From: Natronosalvus rutilus
Lineage (GTDB): Archaea > Halobacteriota > Halobacteria > Halobacteriales > Natrialbaceae
Length of the DNA stretch: 64,000 bases
NCBI RefSeq assembly: GCF_024204665.1
Contig: NZ_CP100355.1
Span: 1,054,001 to 1,118,000, forward strand
Direction: 5' to 3'
Shown here: positions 16,552-25,107 of the stretch, one piece after another
Layout: each line of letters opens with the position of its first letter
Position numbering within the stretch: position 1 is the first letter of the stretch
The notes under the pieces: model-generated
Database searches by the model: none
What the model was told of the DNA's origin: nothing
What the model saw: the letters and a program-made list of their open reading frames with translations, nothing else
Position numbers and translations under genes: made by a program

Positions 16552-17465
16552 CACTCGGCCTCCGCCCGGGAGGTGGGCTGGTTCTCAAGGTCCTCGAGGA
16601 TGGCCTCGAGGTCCTCGCGGTACTCGTCCTGGAGGCGGGTGAGCGGCGGGCGTAGCCTCGCGGGGCCGTACCCGCGGATCGCCATCGCCTCCTTGACTGG
16701 GATGGGGTTCGTCTCGACGAAGAGTTCGCGCATCAGCGGCCCGAGTTCGTGGTGGATGGCCCGGGCGCGCTCGTAGTCGCCCTCGAGGGCGGCCCCGACC
16801 ATCGCGACGGTTCGCTCGGGTTCGATGTTGGCGACGACGCTGATGCCACCGCGTCCGCCGATCGAGAGCATCGGGAGGGTGAGCGCGTCGTCGCCCGAGA
16901 GCACCGAGAAGTCCGAGTCAGCGGTCCGCTCGACGATTTCGCCGATGACGCCGAGGTCGCCTTCTGCGGCCTTGTAGCCGCCGATGTTCGGGTGGTCGGC
17001 CAGTTCGACGACCGTGTCCGGTTCGATCGTCCGGCCCGTCCGCGAGGGCACGTTGTAGACGATCTGGGGCACGTCGACCGCGTCCGCGATGGTCCGGTAG
17101 TGCTCGAGCAGACCGCGCTGTTCGGGCTTGTTGTAGTACGGCGAGATTAGGAGGAGGCCATCGGCGCCGGCATCGGCCGCGCGCTCGGAGAGTTCGAGCG
17201 CCTCGCGCGTGTTGTTCGAACCGGTGCCCGCGATCACGGGCACGTCGTCGACGGCGTCGATCACCGCCTCGAGCACGCGAACGTGCTCGTCGTGGGTCAG
17301 GGTGGCGGATTCGCCAGTAGAGCCGACGGGGACGAGGCCGTCGACGCCCGCGGTCTCGAGGCGCTGGGCGTCCGCGCGGAGTGTCTCGTAGTCGATTCGC
17401 TCGTCGGCGTCGAAGGGCGTGCACATCGCCGGGAAGACGCCCGTGAAGTCGATGTCGTGTGTCAT
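16551..17465 (-). CDS. dapA: 4-hydroxy-tetrahydrodipicolinate synthase
   Basis: 304 residues of class I aldolase barrel. GSTGESATLTHDEH is near 48, the catalytic tyrosine is in YNVPSRTG (Tyr 137) and the Schiff-base lysine is in GGYKAAEGD (Lys 165). It condenses pyruvate with aspartate semialdehyde. It is the first gene of a six-gene operon (dapA-B-D-lysA-dapF-dapE) in which every junction overlaps by one or four bases. I could not place its TATA box with confidence in the 454 bases upstream. Confidence 0.95.
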   Translation of the reverse strand: MTHDIDFTGVFPAMCTPFDADERIDYETLRADAQRLETAGVDGLVPVGSTGESATLTHDEHVRVLEAVIDAVDDVPVIAGTGSNNTREALELSERAADAGADGLLLISPYYNKPEQRGLLEHYRTIADAVDVPQIVYNVPSRTGRTIEPDTVVELADHPNIGGYKAAEGDLGVIGEIVERTADSDFSVLSGDDALTLPMLSIGGRGGISVVANIEPERTVAMVGAALEGDYERARAIHHELGPLMRELFVETNPIPVKEAMAIRGYGPARLRPPLTRLQDEYREDLEAILEDLENQPTSRAEAE

Positions 17466-17919
17466 TGGTGTGGGTTTGTCGACCGTGGGTCGTGGGCCGT
17501 GGGTTCTGCAATCGAGAGCGGCGCGAAACGACCGCGCTGCCCTCTGAAGTGTGAATTGTTAGACCGTGCGTTCGATCCGAAACGTGCCCGAAACGAGGGT
17601 GCTAATCTCGCAGTGAGCACTCTTACGCACGTTTTTTCGATTTTGTGGGGCGAAAACGAGGAGTCGCGTCGCTCCGGGCCGTCGAACGGGCCTCGACCGC
17701 GAGCGTAACGCGACGCATACGAGACACACGGCAGTCGAGGAACTTATCGGTTGCGCCTCTCGTCAAATCTGCCTGGCGTGTTATCACGCGACGGATTCCA
17801 GCGTCGGTCACATGGTTGACGGCTCGAGTTGATTGGCGGCCCGAATTTCGGGCACAAATCGGCTCGAGTCCGTGACTTCCCGCGATATTTATACGTCTGA
17901 ATCGCTAACTGGAGCGCGT
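17466..17919. other. dapA/htpX divergent intergenic region
   Basis: 454 bases without a gene between the divergent dapA and htpX. It holds two short palindromes: gcgtg/cacgc around a four-base loop at about 17777-17790, and cccgaa-t-ttcggg at about 17841-17853, the latter some 35 bases before the htpX TATA box. They could be operators. No RNA gene is evident. Confidence 0.4.
17885..17894 (+). promoter_or_regulatory. htpX TATA box
   Basis: atatttatac lies about 30 bases before the htpX ATG at 17920, consistent with a nearly leaderless transcript, and supports this start over upstream in-frame codons. Confidence 0.6.
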
Positions 17920-18753
17920 ATGAACGACTTTGGATTGAAAGTCCGGATGGCAATCGTCGGTTCGATCCTGTTCGGCTTCTACCTTCTCGGGGGTTTCGTC
18001 TTCGCCGCCGCCTTCGGCGCGCCGCTGTACCTCGTCCTGGGTGTCGGGATCGTCGTCGTCCCGGCGATTCAGTACAAACTCGGGCGATGGATGGCCGTCA
18101 GGAGCGTTGGCGCCGAGGACATGCCCGAATCCGGGCAGTACCAGGAGATCCACCACATGACCGAAACGCTCTGCGATCGGATGGGCCTCGAGACCAAACC
18201 GCGGCTCATGGTCGCTGATATGGGCGTCCCCAACGCATTCGCCACCGGCCGCAAGGGCGCCGGCATCGTCGTCGTCTCGACCGAACTCATCCGGTTGCTC
18301 GAGCGCGACGAACTCGAGGGCGTCATCGCCCACGAACTCGCCCACATCAACAACCGCGACGTGATCACGATGGTGCTCGGCCAGTCGATCGGCATGATCG
18401 TTAGCTACGCCGTCTTCTTCGTCGTTCGCGGGATGGGCGAGAACAACATCGGGAGCTTCGTCCTCGCGTACGTCGCCTCCATCGCGGCGAACTTCCTCGT
18501 CATGCTGTTCGTCATGGCGATCAGCCGCTACCGCGAGTACGTCGCCGACGCCGACGCCCGCGAGGCCATCGGCGCCGGTGACCCGCTGGCTCGAGCCCTC
18601 GAGAAGATTTCCCGGGGCGCCGAGGGGCGCGAGTCGAGAATCGACGACAGCGTTAGCGCGCTGTGCATCCTGAACACCGACCGGAGCCTCCTCCAGCAGG
18701 TGCTCTCGACGCACCCACCGACGGAGAAACGCATCGCGCGGCTGCGGAACTGA
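17920..18753 (+). CDS. htpX: membrane zinc metalloprotease HtpX
   Basis: 277 residues. Two N-terminal membrane segments (about 8-32 and 34-50) are followed by the zinc site HELAH (His138, Glu139, His142), two further hydrophobic segments (about 150-205) and a downstream conserved block YREYVADADAREAIG that supplies the third ligand. It ends with STHPPTEKRIARL, a hallmark of the family. It degrades misfolded membrane proteins. It is transcribed alone from the TATA box at 17885. Confidence 0.93.
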   Translation: MNDFGLKVRMAIVGSILFGFYLLGGFVFAAAFGAPLYLVLGVGIVVVPAIQYKLGRWMAVRSVGAEDMPESGQYQEIHHMTETLCDRMGLETKPRLMVADMGVPNAFATGRKGAGIVVVSTELIRLLERDELEGVIAHELAHINNRDVITMVLGQSIGMIVSYAVFFVVRGMGENNIGSFVLAYVASIAANFLVMLFVMAISRYREYVADADAREAIGAGDPLARALEKISRGAEGRESRIDDSVSALCILNTDRSLLQQVLSTHPPTEKRIARLRN

Positions 18754-18775
18754 TCACGCAGCGGAGTCGATCTGC

Positions 18776-19378
18776 TCACCCACCCGACTCGACCTGAATC
18801 TCGCCGATCATCGTCCCGATGTGCACCTCACAGACGTACTGGGTCATCTCCGACGTGGCCTGGAGCGTCAGCGTCTGGGTTTCGCCCTCCTCCTCGATGA
18901 TCTCGGTCTGGTAGTCCTCGACGACCTCGTCGTTGTCGTCCCAGATCACGATGTTGTGTGGCTGGCCGTCGGCGTTCTCCCAGGTGATGTCGTACTCCTG
19001 GCCCTCGGTCAGGATGAGCGTCGGGTTAGTCTCGCCCTCGATTGGCGCCGGTTCGACGCCCTCCCACCCCTCGGTGATTCCGTCGAGGACGATTTCGTCG
19101 ACGCCCTCCCACTCGCCGGAACCGCCCGCGGCGGTTTCGTTGGCATCTCCGGTTTCGTTGGCATCTCCGGTTTCGTTGCCGGCCTCGGTCTCGTTATCCG
19201 TTCCGCCAGCACCGGTCTCGTTTTCGTCGCCACCACCCGTTGTCTCGTTGTCACCGCCGGTGGTGTTGTTCTCCCCCGGTCCTCCCCCTTCCGTGCAGCC
19301 CGCGAGCAGTGCCAGGGTGACACCGGCGCCCGCGGCGGAGAGCACTCGCCGTCGTGATACTGAATTGTCTCTTTCCAT
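18776..19378 (-). CDS. Tat-exported lipoprotein, blue-copper (cupredoxin) domain
   Basis: 200 residues. The N-terminus has a twin-arginine signal (SRRRVLS, residues 8-14) and a lipobox LLAGC (Cys28). A long low-complexity Gly/Asn/Glu/Thr linker (30-95, with GDANET repeats) holds the domain away from the membrane. The C-terminal cupredoxin fold keeps a full type-1 copper set: His141 in QPHNIVI, then Cys183, His186 and Met190 in YVCEVHIGTM. It is a halocyanin-like electron carrier; its partners are not evident from the neighbours. Confidence 0.85.
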   Translation of the reverse strand: MERDNSVSRRRVLSAAGAGVTLALLAGCTEGGGPGENNTTGGDNETTGGGDENETGAGGTDNETEAGNETGDANETGDANETAAGGSGEWEGVDEIVLDGITEGWEGVEPAPIEGETNPTLILTEGQEYDITWENADGQPHNIVIWDDNDEVVEDYQTEIIEEEGETQTLTLQATSEMTQYVCEVHIGTMIGEIQVESGG

Positions 19379-19557
19379 GGGACTCCCTTCACCCGTGAGA
19401 CGGATAAGCCGATACCAGTCACTCGCATGGTTCGCGACCGGCGAAAGGACCGAATTTGGCCGCCTCGAGTCGATTCGACCCCATTTTCCCTCCCGGCGTT
19501 CTTTTCACGACATTGGAGATGGAAGCGGTTTTCACGGTGGCCCACACAAGACACCGT

Positions 19558-20055
19558 ATGACAGACGTTCATCCGGGCCAGCGCGTCGCGGTTCTGGTCG
19601 ACGCGCAGAATCTGTATCACACCGCCCAAAGCATCTACAGTCGAAACATCGACTACTCGGAACTCCTCGAGGAGGCCGTCGACGGCCGTCAACTCACACG
19701 TGCGATCGCCTATGTCATCCGGGCCGATTCGCCCGAGGAGGAGAGCTTCTTCGAGGCGCTGTACGACATCGGCTTCGAGCCCAAGATCAAGGACATCAAG
19801 CGCTTCTCGGACGGGACGAAGAAGGCCGACTGGGACGTCGGGATGAGCCTCGACGCCGTCACGCTCGCCAACCACGTCGACACGATGGTCCTCTGTACCG
19901 GCGACGGCGACTTCTCGAGGCTGTGCTCGCACCTGCGCCACGAGGGCGTCAAGGTCGAGGTGATGGCGTTCGAAGCCTCGACCGCCGATGAACTCGTCGA
20001 GGCGGCCGACGACTTCGAGGACCTGGGTGAGCGCCACGAGACGTACCTCCTCTAA
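19558..20055 (+). CDS. NYN-domain protein (LabA/DUF88 family, putative RNase)
   Basis: 165 residues from the ATG at 19558; an in-frame upstream extension lacks conservation-like features. The conserved acidic residues of the PIN-like NYN nuclease fold are visible in VLVDAQNLYH, KADWDVGMSLDAV and VLCTGDGDFSRLC. The fold usually cuts RNA with bound metal. It stands alone, so its substrate is unknown. Confidence 0.82.
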   Translation: MTDVHPGQRVAVLVDAQNLYHTAQSIYSRNIDYSELLEEAVDGRQLTRAIAYVIRADSPEEESFFEALYDIGFEPKIKDIKRFSDGTKKADWDVGMSLDAVTLANHVDTMVLCTGDGDFSRLCSHLRHEGVKVEVMAFEASTADELVEAADDFEDLGERHETYLL

Positions 20056-20235
20056 CGCGCTGGCTTCTCGCTCGCTCTCGAGTGTCCGTCTTCGGCCTGT
20101 CCATCTTCGCCGTGTTCGTTCACTTCTTCTCGGGCCTGTCGCTCCCACGACCTTTGGTACAATAAGTATAGTATGTCTCGACGGCGGACTCGAGCTACCG
20201 TCTTGGTCCAGAAACCGCTCGAGCGTCTCGACGCC

Positions 20236-21189
20236 TCACTCGCCCATCGACGGCACCTGGACGCTGTTGAGCGCGCTGTCGATCACCGTTGCCCGATCGA
20301 CGCCACGAACGTCCGCCTCGGTCGTCAGCACCAGTCGATGGTCGAGGACCGGGTGAACGACCGCGTGAACGTCCTCTGGGGCGACGTAGTCCCGCCCGGC
20401 GAGCACTGCTCGCGCCCGACTGGCCTCGAACAGTCGCTGGATGCCCCGCGGCGAGACGCCGACCTGGACGCGGTCGTCGGTACGGGTCGCCCGGCAGACG
20501 TCGATCAAGTACGCCCGGATGGCGGGGTCGACGGTCACCGTCTCGGGAACGTCCTGTAGCGCCAGCACCGCCTCGCGGTCGACGACGCTCTCGACCGTGG
20601 GCGTCCTGGACTGGCGACTCGCTCGACGATCGATCAGCGTCAACTCGCCGTCGCGGTCGGGGTACCCCATCGACGTCTTGACCATGAACCGGTCGATCTG
20701 GGCCTCCGGGAGCGGGAACGTCCCCTCCTGCTCGACGGGGTTCTGAGTCGCGATGACGAAAAACGGCTCCGGCAGGTCGTACGTGTCCCCGGCCACCGAC
20801 ACCTGTCCCTCGCCCATCGCCTCGAGCAGGGCGGCCTGAGTCTTCGGCGGCGCGCGGTTGATCTCGTCGGCGAGGACGACGTTCGCGAAGATCGGGCCGC
20901 GTTCGAACTCGAAGGTCGCGTCGTGTTCGTTGTAGATGTGCGTGCCCGTGATGTCCGCCGGGAGCAGGTCAGGCGTGAACTGGACGCGGGTGAACTCGAG
21001 GTCGAGTGCCGTCGCAATCGTCTGGGCGGTCAGCGTCTTCCCCGTGCCGGGGACGTCCTCGAGCAGGACGTGGCCCCGGGCGAGGATGGCGGTCAGTATG
21101 GTCTCGAGTCGCCCGGACTCGCCGACGACGGCGGTCTGGATCTCCGCGAGGGTGGCCTCGCCGGTTTGCGCGGCCTCGGGAACGTTCAT
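20236..21189 (-). CDS. MoxR-type AAA ATPase
   Basis: 317 residues from the ATG at 21189, which lies 27 bases after a TATA box. Walker A is in LLEDVPGTGKT (about 42-52) and Walker B in VVLADEINRAPPKTQAALLEAM. ATQNPVEQEGTFPLPEAQIDRF is the MoxR signature. MoxR ATPases act as chaperones that mature or remodel partner proteins, usually with a VWA-domain (DUF58) protein encoded next to them. No such partner is present in this window, which is unusual. Confidence 0.9.
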   Translation of the reverse strand: MNVPEAAQTGEATLAEIQTAVVGESGRLETILTAILARGHVLLEDVPGTGKTLTAQTIATALDLEFTRVQFTPDLLPADITGTHIYNEHDATFEFERGPIFANVVLADEINRAPPKTQAALLEAMGEGQVSVAGDTYDLPEPFFVIATQNPVEQEGTFPLPEAQIDRFMVKTSMGYPDRDGELTLIDRRASRQSRTPTVESVVDREAVLALQDVPETVTVDPAIRAYLIDVCRATRTDDRVQVGVSPRGIQRLFEASRARAVLAGRDYVAPEDVHAVVHPVLDHRLVLTTEADVRGVDRATVIDSALNSVQVPSMGE

Positions 21190-21212
21190 GCCTGCTGTCA
21201 CCGCGGGAGCAC

Positions 21213-21218
21213 TATATA
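21213..21218 (-). promoter_or_regulatory. TATA box of the MoxR gene
   Basis: tatata, read on the minus strand, is centred 27 bases upstream of the ATG at 21189. This favours that ATG over the GTG 12 bases further upstream and implies a leaderless mRNA. Confidence 0.6.
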
Positions 21219-21262
21219 CGGTTCGGCCGTTTCGTCGCGCCGTCTCCCGAATCGCCGCCGAC

Positions 21263-22177
21263 TCACGCGCCGCTGACGAGCGCGATTACGACGAACAGCG
21301 TCAGCACGGACGCCACCGTCGTCACGAAGACGTTGAGCGAGGCGAACCGTTCGTCGCCGCCAAGCTCGCTCGAGAAGACGTACGTCGAGACGGCCGTCGG
21401 CATCGCCAGCATGACGACCGCGGCGGTGAACGTCGCGTCGTCGACCGCGAGTGCGGAGAAGATCGCCCAGGCAACGGCAGGCATGACCGCGACCTTCATC
21501 GCAGTCACGGCGCCCGTCGCGACAGGATCGAGTTCGGGCAGATCGAACTCGAGGGAGGCACCGACGCAGACGAGCGCGAGCGGAAGCGCCAGGGTGGCCA
21601 GGACGTCGAGGCCAGCGACGAACGGCCCCGGCACCGAGAGGCCGACCGAGCCGACGACCATGCCAGCGACCAGTGCGACCAGGACGGGGTTCCCGAGGAG
21701 TCGAACGAACTGGCGTCTCGCGCTCGTTTCGGCCCCGTTGAACGCCACGAGAATCGTGATCGTCAGGGGCGCCTGGAGCAGCGTCGCGATGCCGAGGATC
21801 ACGCTCGCGATCGCGGTTACACTCGCGTCGAAAGTCGCCGCGACGAGCGGAATCCCCAGGTAGCCGAGGTTCGAGTGGTAGGACTGGACGACGGCGACGC
21901 TCCGCCGGGCGCTCGAGTCGCGTTTGCGGTGGACGGTCCACGCCAGCGCCGCCGTGGTCGCCAGAACGGCGACGATGCCGACGAAGAGGGCCGGCGAGAG
22001 CAGCGACGCGATCGCCTGGTCGTAGGTGGCGACGAAGATCAGGGCCGGCATGGCGACGTAGTAGGTAGCGGCGTTCAGCCGCGTCGTCCGCGTCGCGTCG
22101 AGGATCCCGGCCGTTCGGAGTCCGGCGCCGGCGAGCACGACGGCGAGCAACGCCAGCAACCGGAACAGAACCTCCAT
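21263..22177 (-). CDS. AEC (auxin efflux carrier) family transporter
   Basis: 304 residues from the ATG at 22177; an ATG at 22210 would add 11 residues that do not look like part of the first membrane helix. About ten hydrophobic segments are arranged as two halves. Typical AEC features are the conserved YYVAMPALIF in helix 2, SYHSNLGYLGIPL in the centre and MPTAVSTYVFS near the end. The family exports small carboxylates or auxin-like acids; the substrate here is unknown. Confidence 0.8.
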   Translation of the reverse strand: MEVLFRLLALLAVVLAGAGLRTAGILDATRTTRLNAATYYVAMPALIFVATYDQAIASLLSPALFVGIVAVLATTAALAWTVHRKRDSSARRSVAVVQSYHSNLGYLGIPLVAATFDASVTAIASVILGIATLLQAPLTITILVAFNGAETSARRQFVRLLGNPVLVALVAGMVVGSVGLSVPGPFVAGLDVLATLALPLALVCVGASLEFDLPELDPVATGAVTAMKVAVMPAVAWAIFSALAVDDATFTAAVVMLAMPTAVSTYVFSSELGGDERFASLNVFVTTVASVLTLFVVIALVSGA

Positions 22178-22222
22178 GCCCGTCCCCAGTGGACTCACGG
22201 ATTTGATCATTCGGATCTCGGT

Positions 22223-22273
22223 CGCAGTCGCCTCAAGTCCACCGCCTCGACCGCAGTCGCCTCGAGTCCACCG
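22223..22273. repeat. 22-base direct repeat in the 22.2-22.4 kb promoter region
   Basis: Copies at 22223-22244 and 22252-22273 differ at one base and are spaced 29 bases start to start, about three helical turns. They lie upstream of the TATA box at 22371 and of the AEC gene on the other strand, so they could be a regulator site. That is inference. Confidence 0.45.
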
Positions 22274-22370
22274 GCCCCACCGCTCGTCGACCCGTCGTCC
22301 ACTCCAGCCCCGGGCGCCGTGTCGTCAGGCAAGCTACCGTGCTCGAGTCGGGAAAGCCGTCGTACTCGAG

Positions 22371-22378
22371 TTTAAATA
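22371..22378 (+). promoter_or_regulatory. TATA box for the 22401 gene
   Basis: tttaaata is centred about 26 bases before the ATG at 22401, the standard leaderless distance. It supports a real gene starting there even though its frame is broken. Confidence 0.55.
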
Positions 22379-22400
22379 CCAGCAGGCGGCAGGAGCGACC

Positions 22401-23041
22401 ATGGTCGAGGTTGAGGCGACGGCGACGACCGTCTCCGGGGTGGCGTTCGTCTGCGCGACGGTGTGGAACACGTACTCGACGCCTCAGCGCGTCCGCGTGC
22501 GAAGTACCGTACCCGGACCGACGTGGTCGCCGCGAGACGGCGAGGGGGCGACGGCTGAGTGGACGGCCTGTCTCGAACCCGGCCGTCGTCGGGGTTCGGA
22601 TTCGCGACGCCGGTGTCCGATGCGGTCGACGACGCGGCGGCGGCAGAGCGGACGCTGGCGTCCGACGGATCCGCCGATCTCACAGGCGCTCGAACCGATG
22701 CTCGAACTCCTGATCCCATCGACGCTCGAACCGAACTCGAGGCGGCACTCGAGTCCCCAGTCGAACTCGTATCGGCCAAACGGGGGGATTGCGAGGACGG
22801 ACCGGCCCGACCGGACGACGTCCTGGCGTCGCTCGCGCCGTGGGCGCCGGTCGGTGCGGTTCTGGACGGTGGCTCCAGTTGGGATTCCGATACTGCGCGC
22901 GATTCAGATCATGATCCCGATCCTGGCCGCGGTACTGGCGCTTCCCCCGAGCCCGCGAACCGTTCTCGAGTCACCCACTCCTCTCGCATACCCTACCCCT
23001 ATCGAGCCATCCACCTTCCTCGAGATCCCCTGGAACGATGA
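22401..23041 (+). pseudogene. haloarchaeal minD-neighbour protein with an apparent frameshift
   Basis: The frame from the ATG at 22401 (MVEVEATATTVSGVAFVC...) looks like real coding sequence as far as EWTACLEPGRRRG. Sense then jumps to another frame (GFGFATPVSDAVDDAAAAER...) that runs to a stop at 23039-23041, overlapping the minD ATG. One extra G in the G4 run at 22591-22594 would join them. The joined protein, about 213 residues, has a beta-rich N-terminal domain and an acidic low-complexity C-terminus. From memory it resembles small haloarchaeal proteins (DUF7857-like) encoded beside minD homologues. The cause may be a sequencing error, a true mutation or -1 recoding. Confidence 0.6.
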
Positions 23042-23741
23042 TCGTCGCCGTCGCCAGTGGAAAAGGCGGCGTCGGTAAGTCGACGATGGCGCTAAATCTC
23101 GGCGCCGAACTCGGAGCGGTCGTCGTCGACGCGGACCTCGCCGCCGCCGACCTCCCGGCAGGATCCGGACGCGGCCCGGACCTCCACGACGTCCTCGTCG
23201 GCCGGGCGACGCCCCTGGACGCCGTCGATTCGACCGGGTCCGTCCGGATCCTCCCCTGCGGTCGTACCCTCGAGGGTGCTCGGGCGTCGAACCTCGCCGA
23301 ACTCCCGCGTATCGTGGACGCGCTCGACCGACGCTACGGTCGCGTCGTCGTCGACTGCCCGGCCAGACTGGCCCGTGACGTGGGAGTACAACTCGCCAGC
23401 GCGGACGCGGCGGTGCTCGTCACGACGCCGTCTAAGGTCGCCATCCACGACCCGTACCGAACCTGCCAGCTCGCACTGGCGCTCGAGACGCCGCTCGCAG
23501 CAGTTGTGGTCAACCGATCGCGTTCCCGTCGCGACGAATACCTACTCGATCCAGTCGAGCGCCACTTCGGGGCACCGGGGTGCGGATCGAAACGCGACCC
23601 GCGATCGCAGAGGCGCAGTCGATGGGCCGCCCGCTTCGCACAGTTGCGCCCGAGTGCCCGGCGCTCGACGCGCTCGAGACGCTCTCGCGAGTGATCGAAC
23701 GCCGTACTTGTCGACATTCCGGACACGTCGAAATTCAGTAA
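23038..23741 (+). CDS. minD: MinD/ParA-like ATPase with an apparent frameshift near the C-terminus
   Basis: The N-terminus IVAVASGKGGVGKSTMALNL is the deviant Walker A of MinD/ParA. VVVDADLAAADLP and VVVDCPARLARDVG follow, and TTPSKVAIHDPYRT fits the switch regions. As written, the frame ends at 23694 with an arginine-rich tail. One more G in the G4 run at 23577-23580 restores VRIETRPAIAEAQSMGRPLR and a typical ending, stopping at 23739-23741 (about 234 residues). The ATPase probably positions membrane or surface structures. It overlaps the preceding broken gene by ATGA. Confidence 0.75.
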
Positions 23742-23789
23742 TTTTCGCCGTCCGGAACACCTTTCCGAACCGTCCGTCGATCTGTATCC

Positions 23790-24740
23790 ATGACGGATCT
23801 TCGATCACCTGCCGAGACCGCCGTTCGACAGTGCCTGGCCCTCGAGCCCGACGAATCGTGTGTCGTCGTTACCGACGACAAGCGGGTCCAGATCGGGGCG
23901 GCGCTCTATGAGGTGGCGAGCGAGATCACCGACGATGCAGTGATCGTGCGCTACCCGCCAGGAGAGACCCACGGCGGCGAACCGCCGGCGCCCGTAGCAG
24001 CCGCGATGGCCGAGGCGGACGTCGTCCTCGCGCCGACGAGCAAGAGCCTGAGCCACACCCGAGCGCGAACGGAGGCCAACGAGGCCGGTGCTCGCGTCGC
24101 GACTCTCCCCGGGATCACCGAGGACGTCTTCACCACTGGCCTGGACGCCGACTACGAGGCGATCGCGGCCCACTGTACGGACGTTCGCGAGCAGGTCGAC
24201 GGTGCCGACGAGGTTCGCGTGACGACGCCTATCGGCACCGACGTCACGTTCGGTATCGGCGACCGGCAGTTCCTCTCGGACACCGGCATCGTCCACGAAC
24301 CCGGCCGGATGTCGAACCTCCCCGCCGGCGAGGTGTTCGTCAGCCCCAAGACTGCCGACGGGACTTTCGTCGTCGACGGCACCATGATGCCCCACGGGTT
24401 GCTCGAGCCAGGTCAGACGCTCGAGTTCGAGGTCGAAGACGGCCTCGTCACCCGGATCTCGGACCCGGAAATCCGCGAGACGGTCGAGACGGCGGCCGAG
24501 GAGATCGGCGACGCGGCGTACAACCTGGCGGAACTGGGCATCGGGACGAACGTCGCGGTGACGACGCTGGTCGGGAGCGTCCTGCTGGACGAGAAGGCGG
24601 CCGGGACGGTCCACATTGCGATCGGCGACGATGCGGGGATCGGCGGCGACGTGGAGGCGCCGATTCACCTGGACGGGATTCTCCGCGAGCCGACGGTGTA
24701 CGCCGACGGCGAGGAGGTGGCGCTGCCGACGGGCGAGTAG
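23790..24740 (+). CDS. aminopeptidase of the M29/AmpS (COG2309) type
   Basis: 316 residues. The C-terminal half carries the probable metal ligands seen in this family: LEPGQTLEFEVEDG, ELGIGTN, AGTVHIAIGD and APIHLDGIL (Glu, His, His, Asp). The N-terminal half is an alpha/beta domain with DDAVIVRYPPGETHGGEPP. The gene is monocistronic. The M29 fold is shared with NicX-type dioxygenases, so the peptidase activity is the usual annotation and has not been shown here. Confidence 0.75.
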   Translation: MTDLRSPAETAVRQCLALEPDESCVVVTDDKRVQIGAALYEVASEITDDAVIVRYPPGETHGGEPPAPVAAAMAEADVVLAPTSKSLSHTRARTEANEAGARVATLPGITEDVFTTGLDADYEAIAAHCTDVREQVDGADEVRVTTPIGTDVTFGIGDRQFLSDTGIVHEPGRMSNLPAGEVFVSPKTADGTFVVDGTMMPHGLLEPGQTLEFEVEDGLVTRISDPEIRETVETAAEEIGDAAYNLAELGIGTNVAVTTLVGSVLLDEKAAGTVHIAIGDDAGIGGDVEAPIHLDGILREPTVYADGEEVALPTGE

Positions 24741-24965
24741 TCGTTCTGGGTCGTCTCCGTTGCCGTTATCGGACCTACCGTCTCGAGTCGCTTTCTCTCT
24801 CCCGTCGCCTCGAGCCGCCACTGTCGATTAATCGTCGTCTCGAGGGCTCAGTTTTCTGCGGACTCGTCGCTCGAGCCACGGCCTCGCTCGAGAGCAGCCA
24901 CGACCCGCACGCCTCACCCTCCCCAGCCGCTTCGCTCGCCGCTGGCTCGCGAATCCCTCGCACGA

Positions 24966-25004
24966 GCCGAACCGCGACTCACCGCGGGTTCGCCGCGGTT
25001 CGGC
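24966..25004. repeat. perfect 11-base inverted repeat
   Basis: gccgaaccgcg at 24966-24976 pairs without mismatch with cgcggttcggc at 24994-25004, leaving a 17-base loop. It would fold stably in RNA from either strand. It may terminate the aminopeptidase transcript or form part of an untranslated RNA. Confidence 0.5.
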
Positions 25005-25031
25005 GCGCGCCACGGTGGGTGGTCGCTGGGC

Positions 25032-25071
25032 TGAAGCGGTTGGGTCCTCCTCAAGCGTCGGACCCGCTTCA
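25032..25071. repeat. bulged hairpin before the zinc-finger gene
   Basis: tgaagc (25032-25037) pairs with gcttca (25066-25071) and gggtcc (25042-25047) with ggaccc (25060-25065), with a four-base bulge. It ends just before the TATA-like ccttttac, so it is either a terminator of the preceding structured stretch or an operator. Confidence 0.4.
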
Positions 25072-25107
25072 ATCGCCTTTTACGCCCGGAGCCTGTAGAG
25101 GCGTGCT

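Larger units (their letters stand above)
24741..25107. other. 367-base intergenic region with two hairpins
   Basis: There is no gene between the aminopeptidase and the zinc-finger gene. Besides the two hairpins listed separately (24966-25004 and 25032-25071), it has ccttttac at about 25075-25082, 29 bases before the ATG at 25108 and probably that gene's TATA-like box. Confidence 0.5.
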
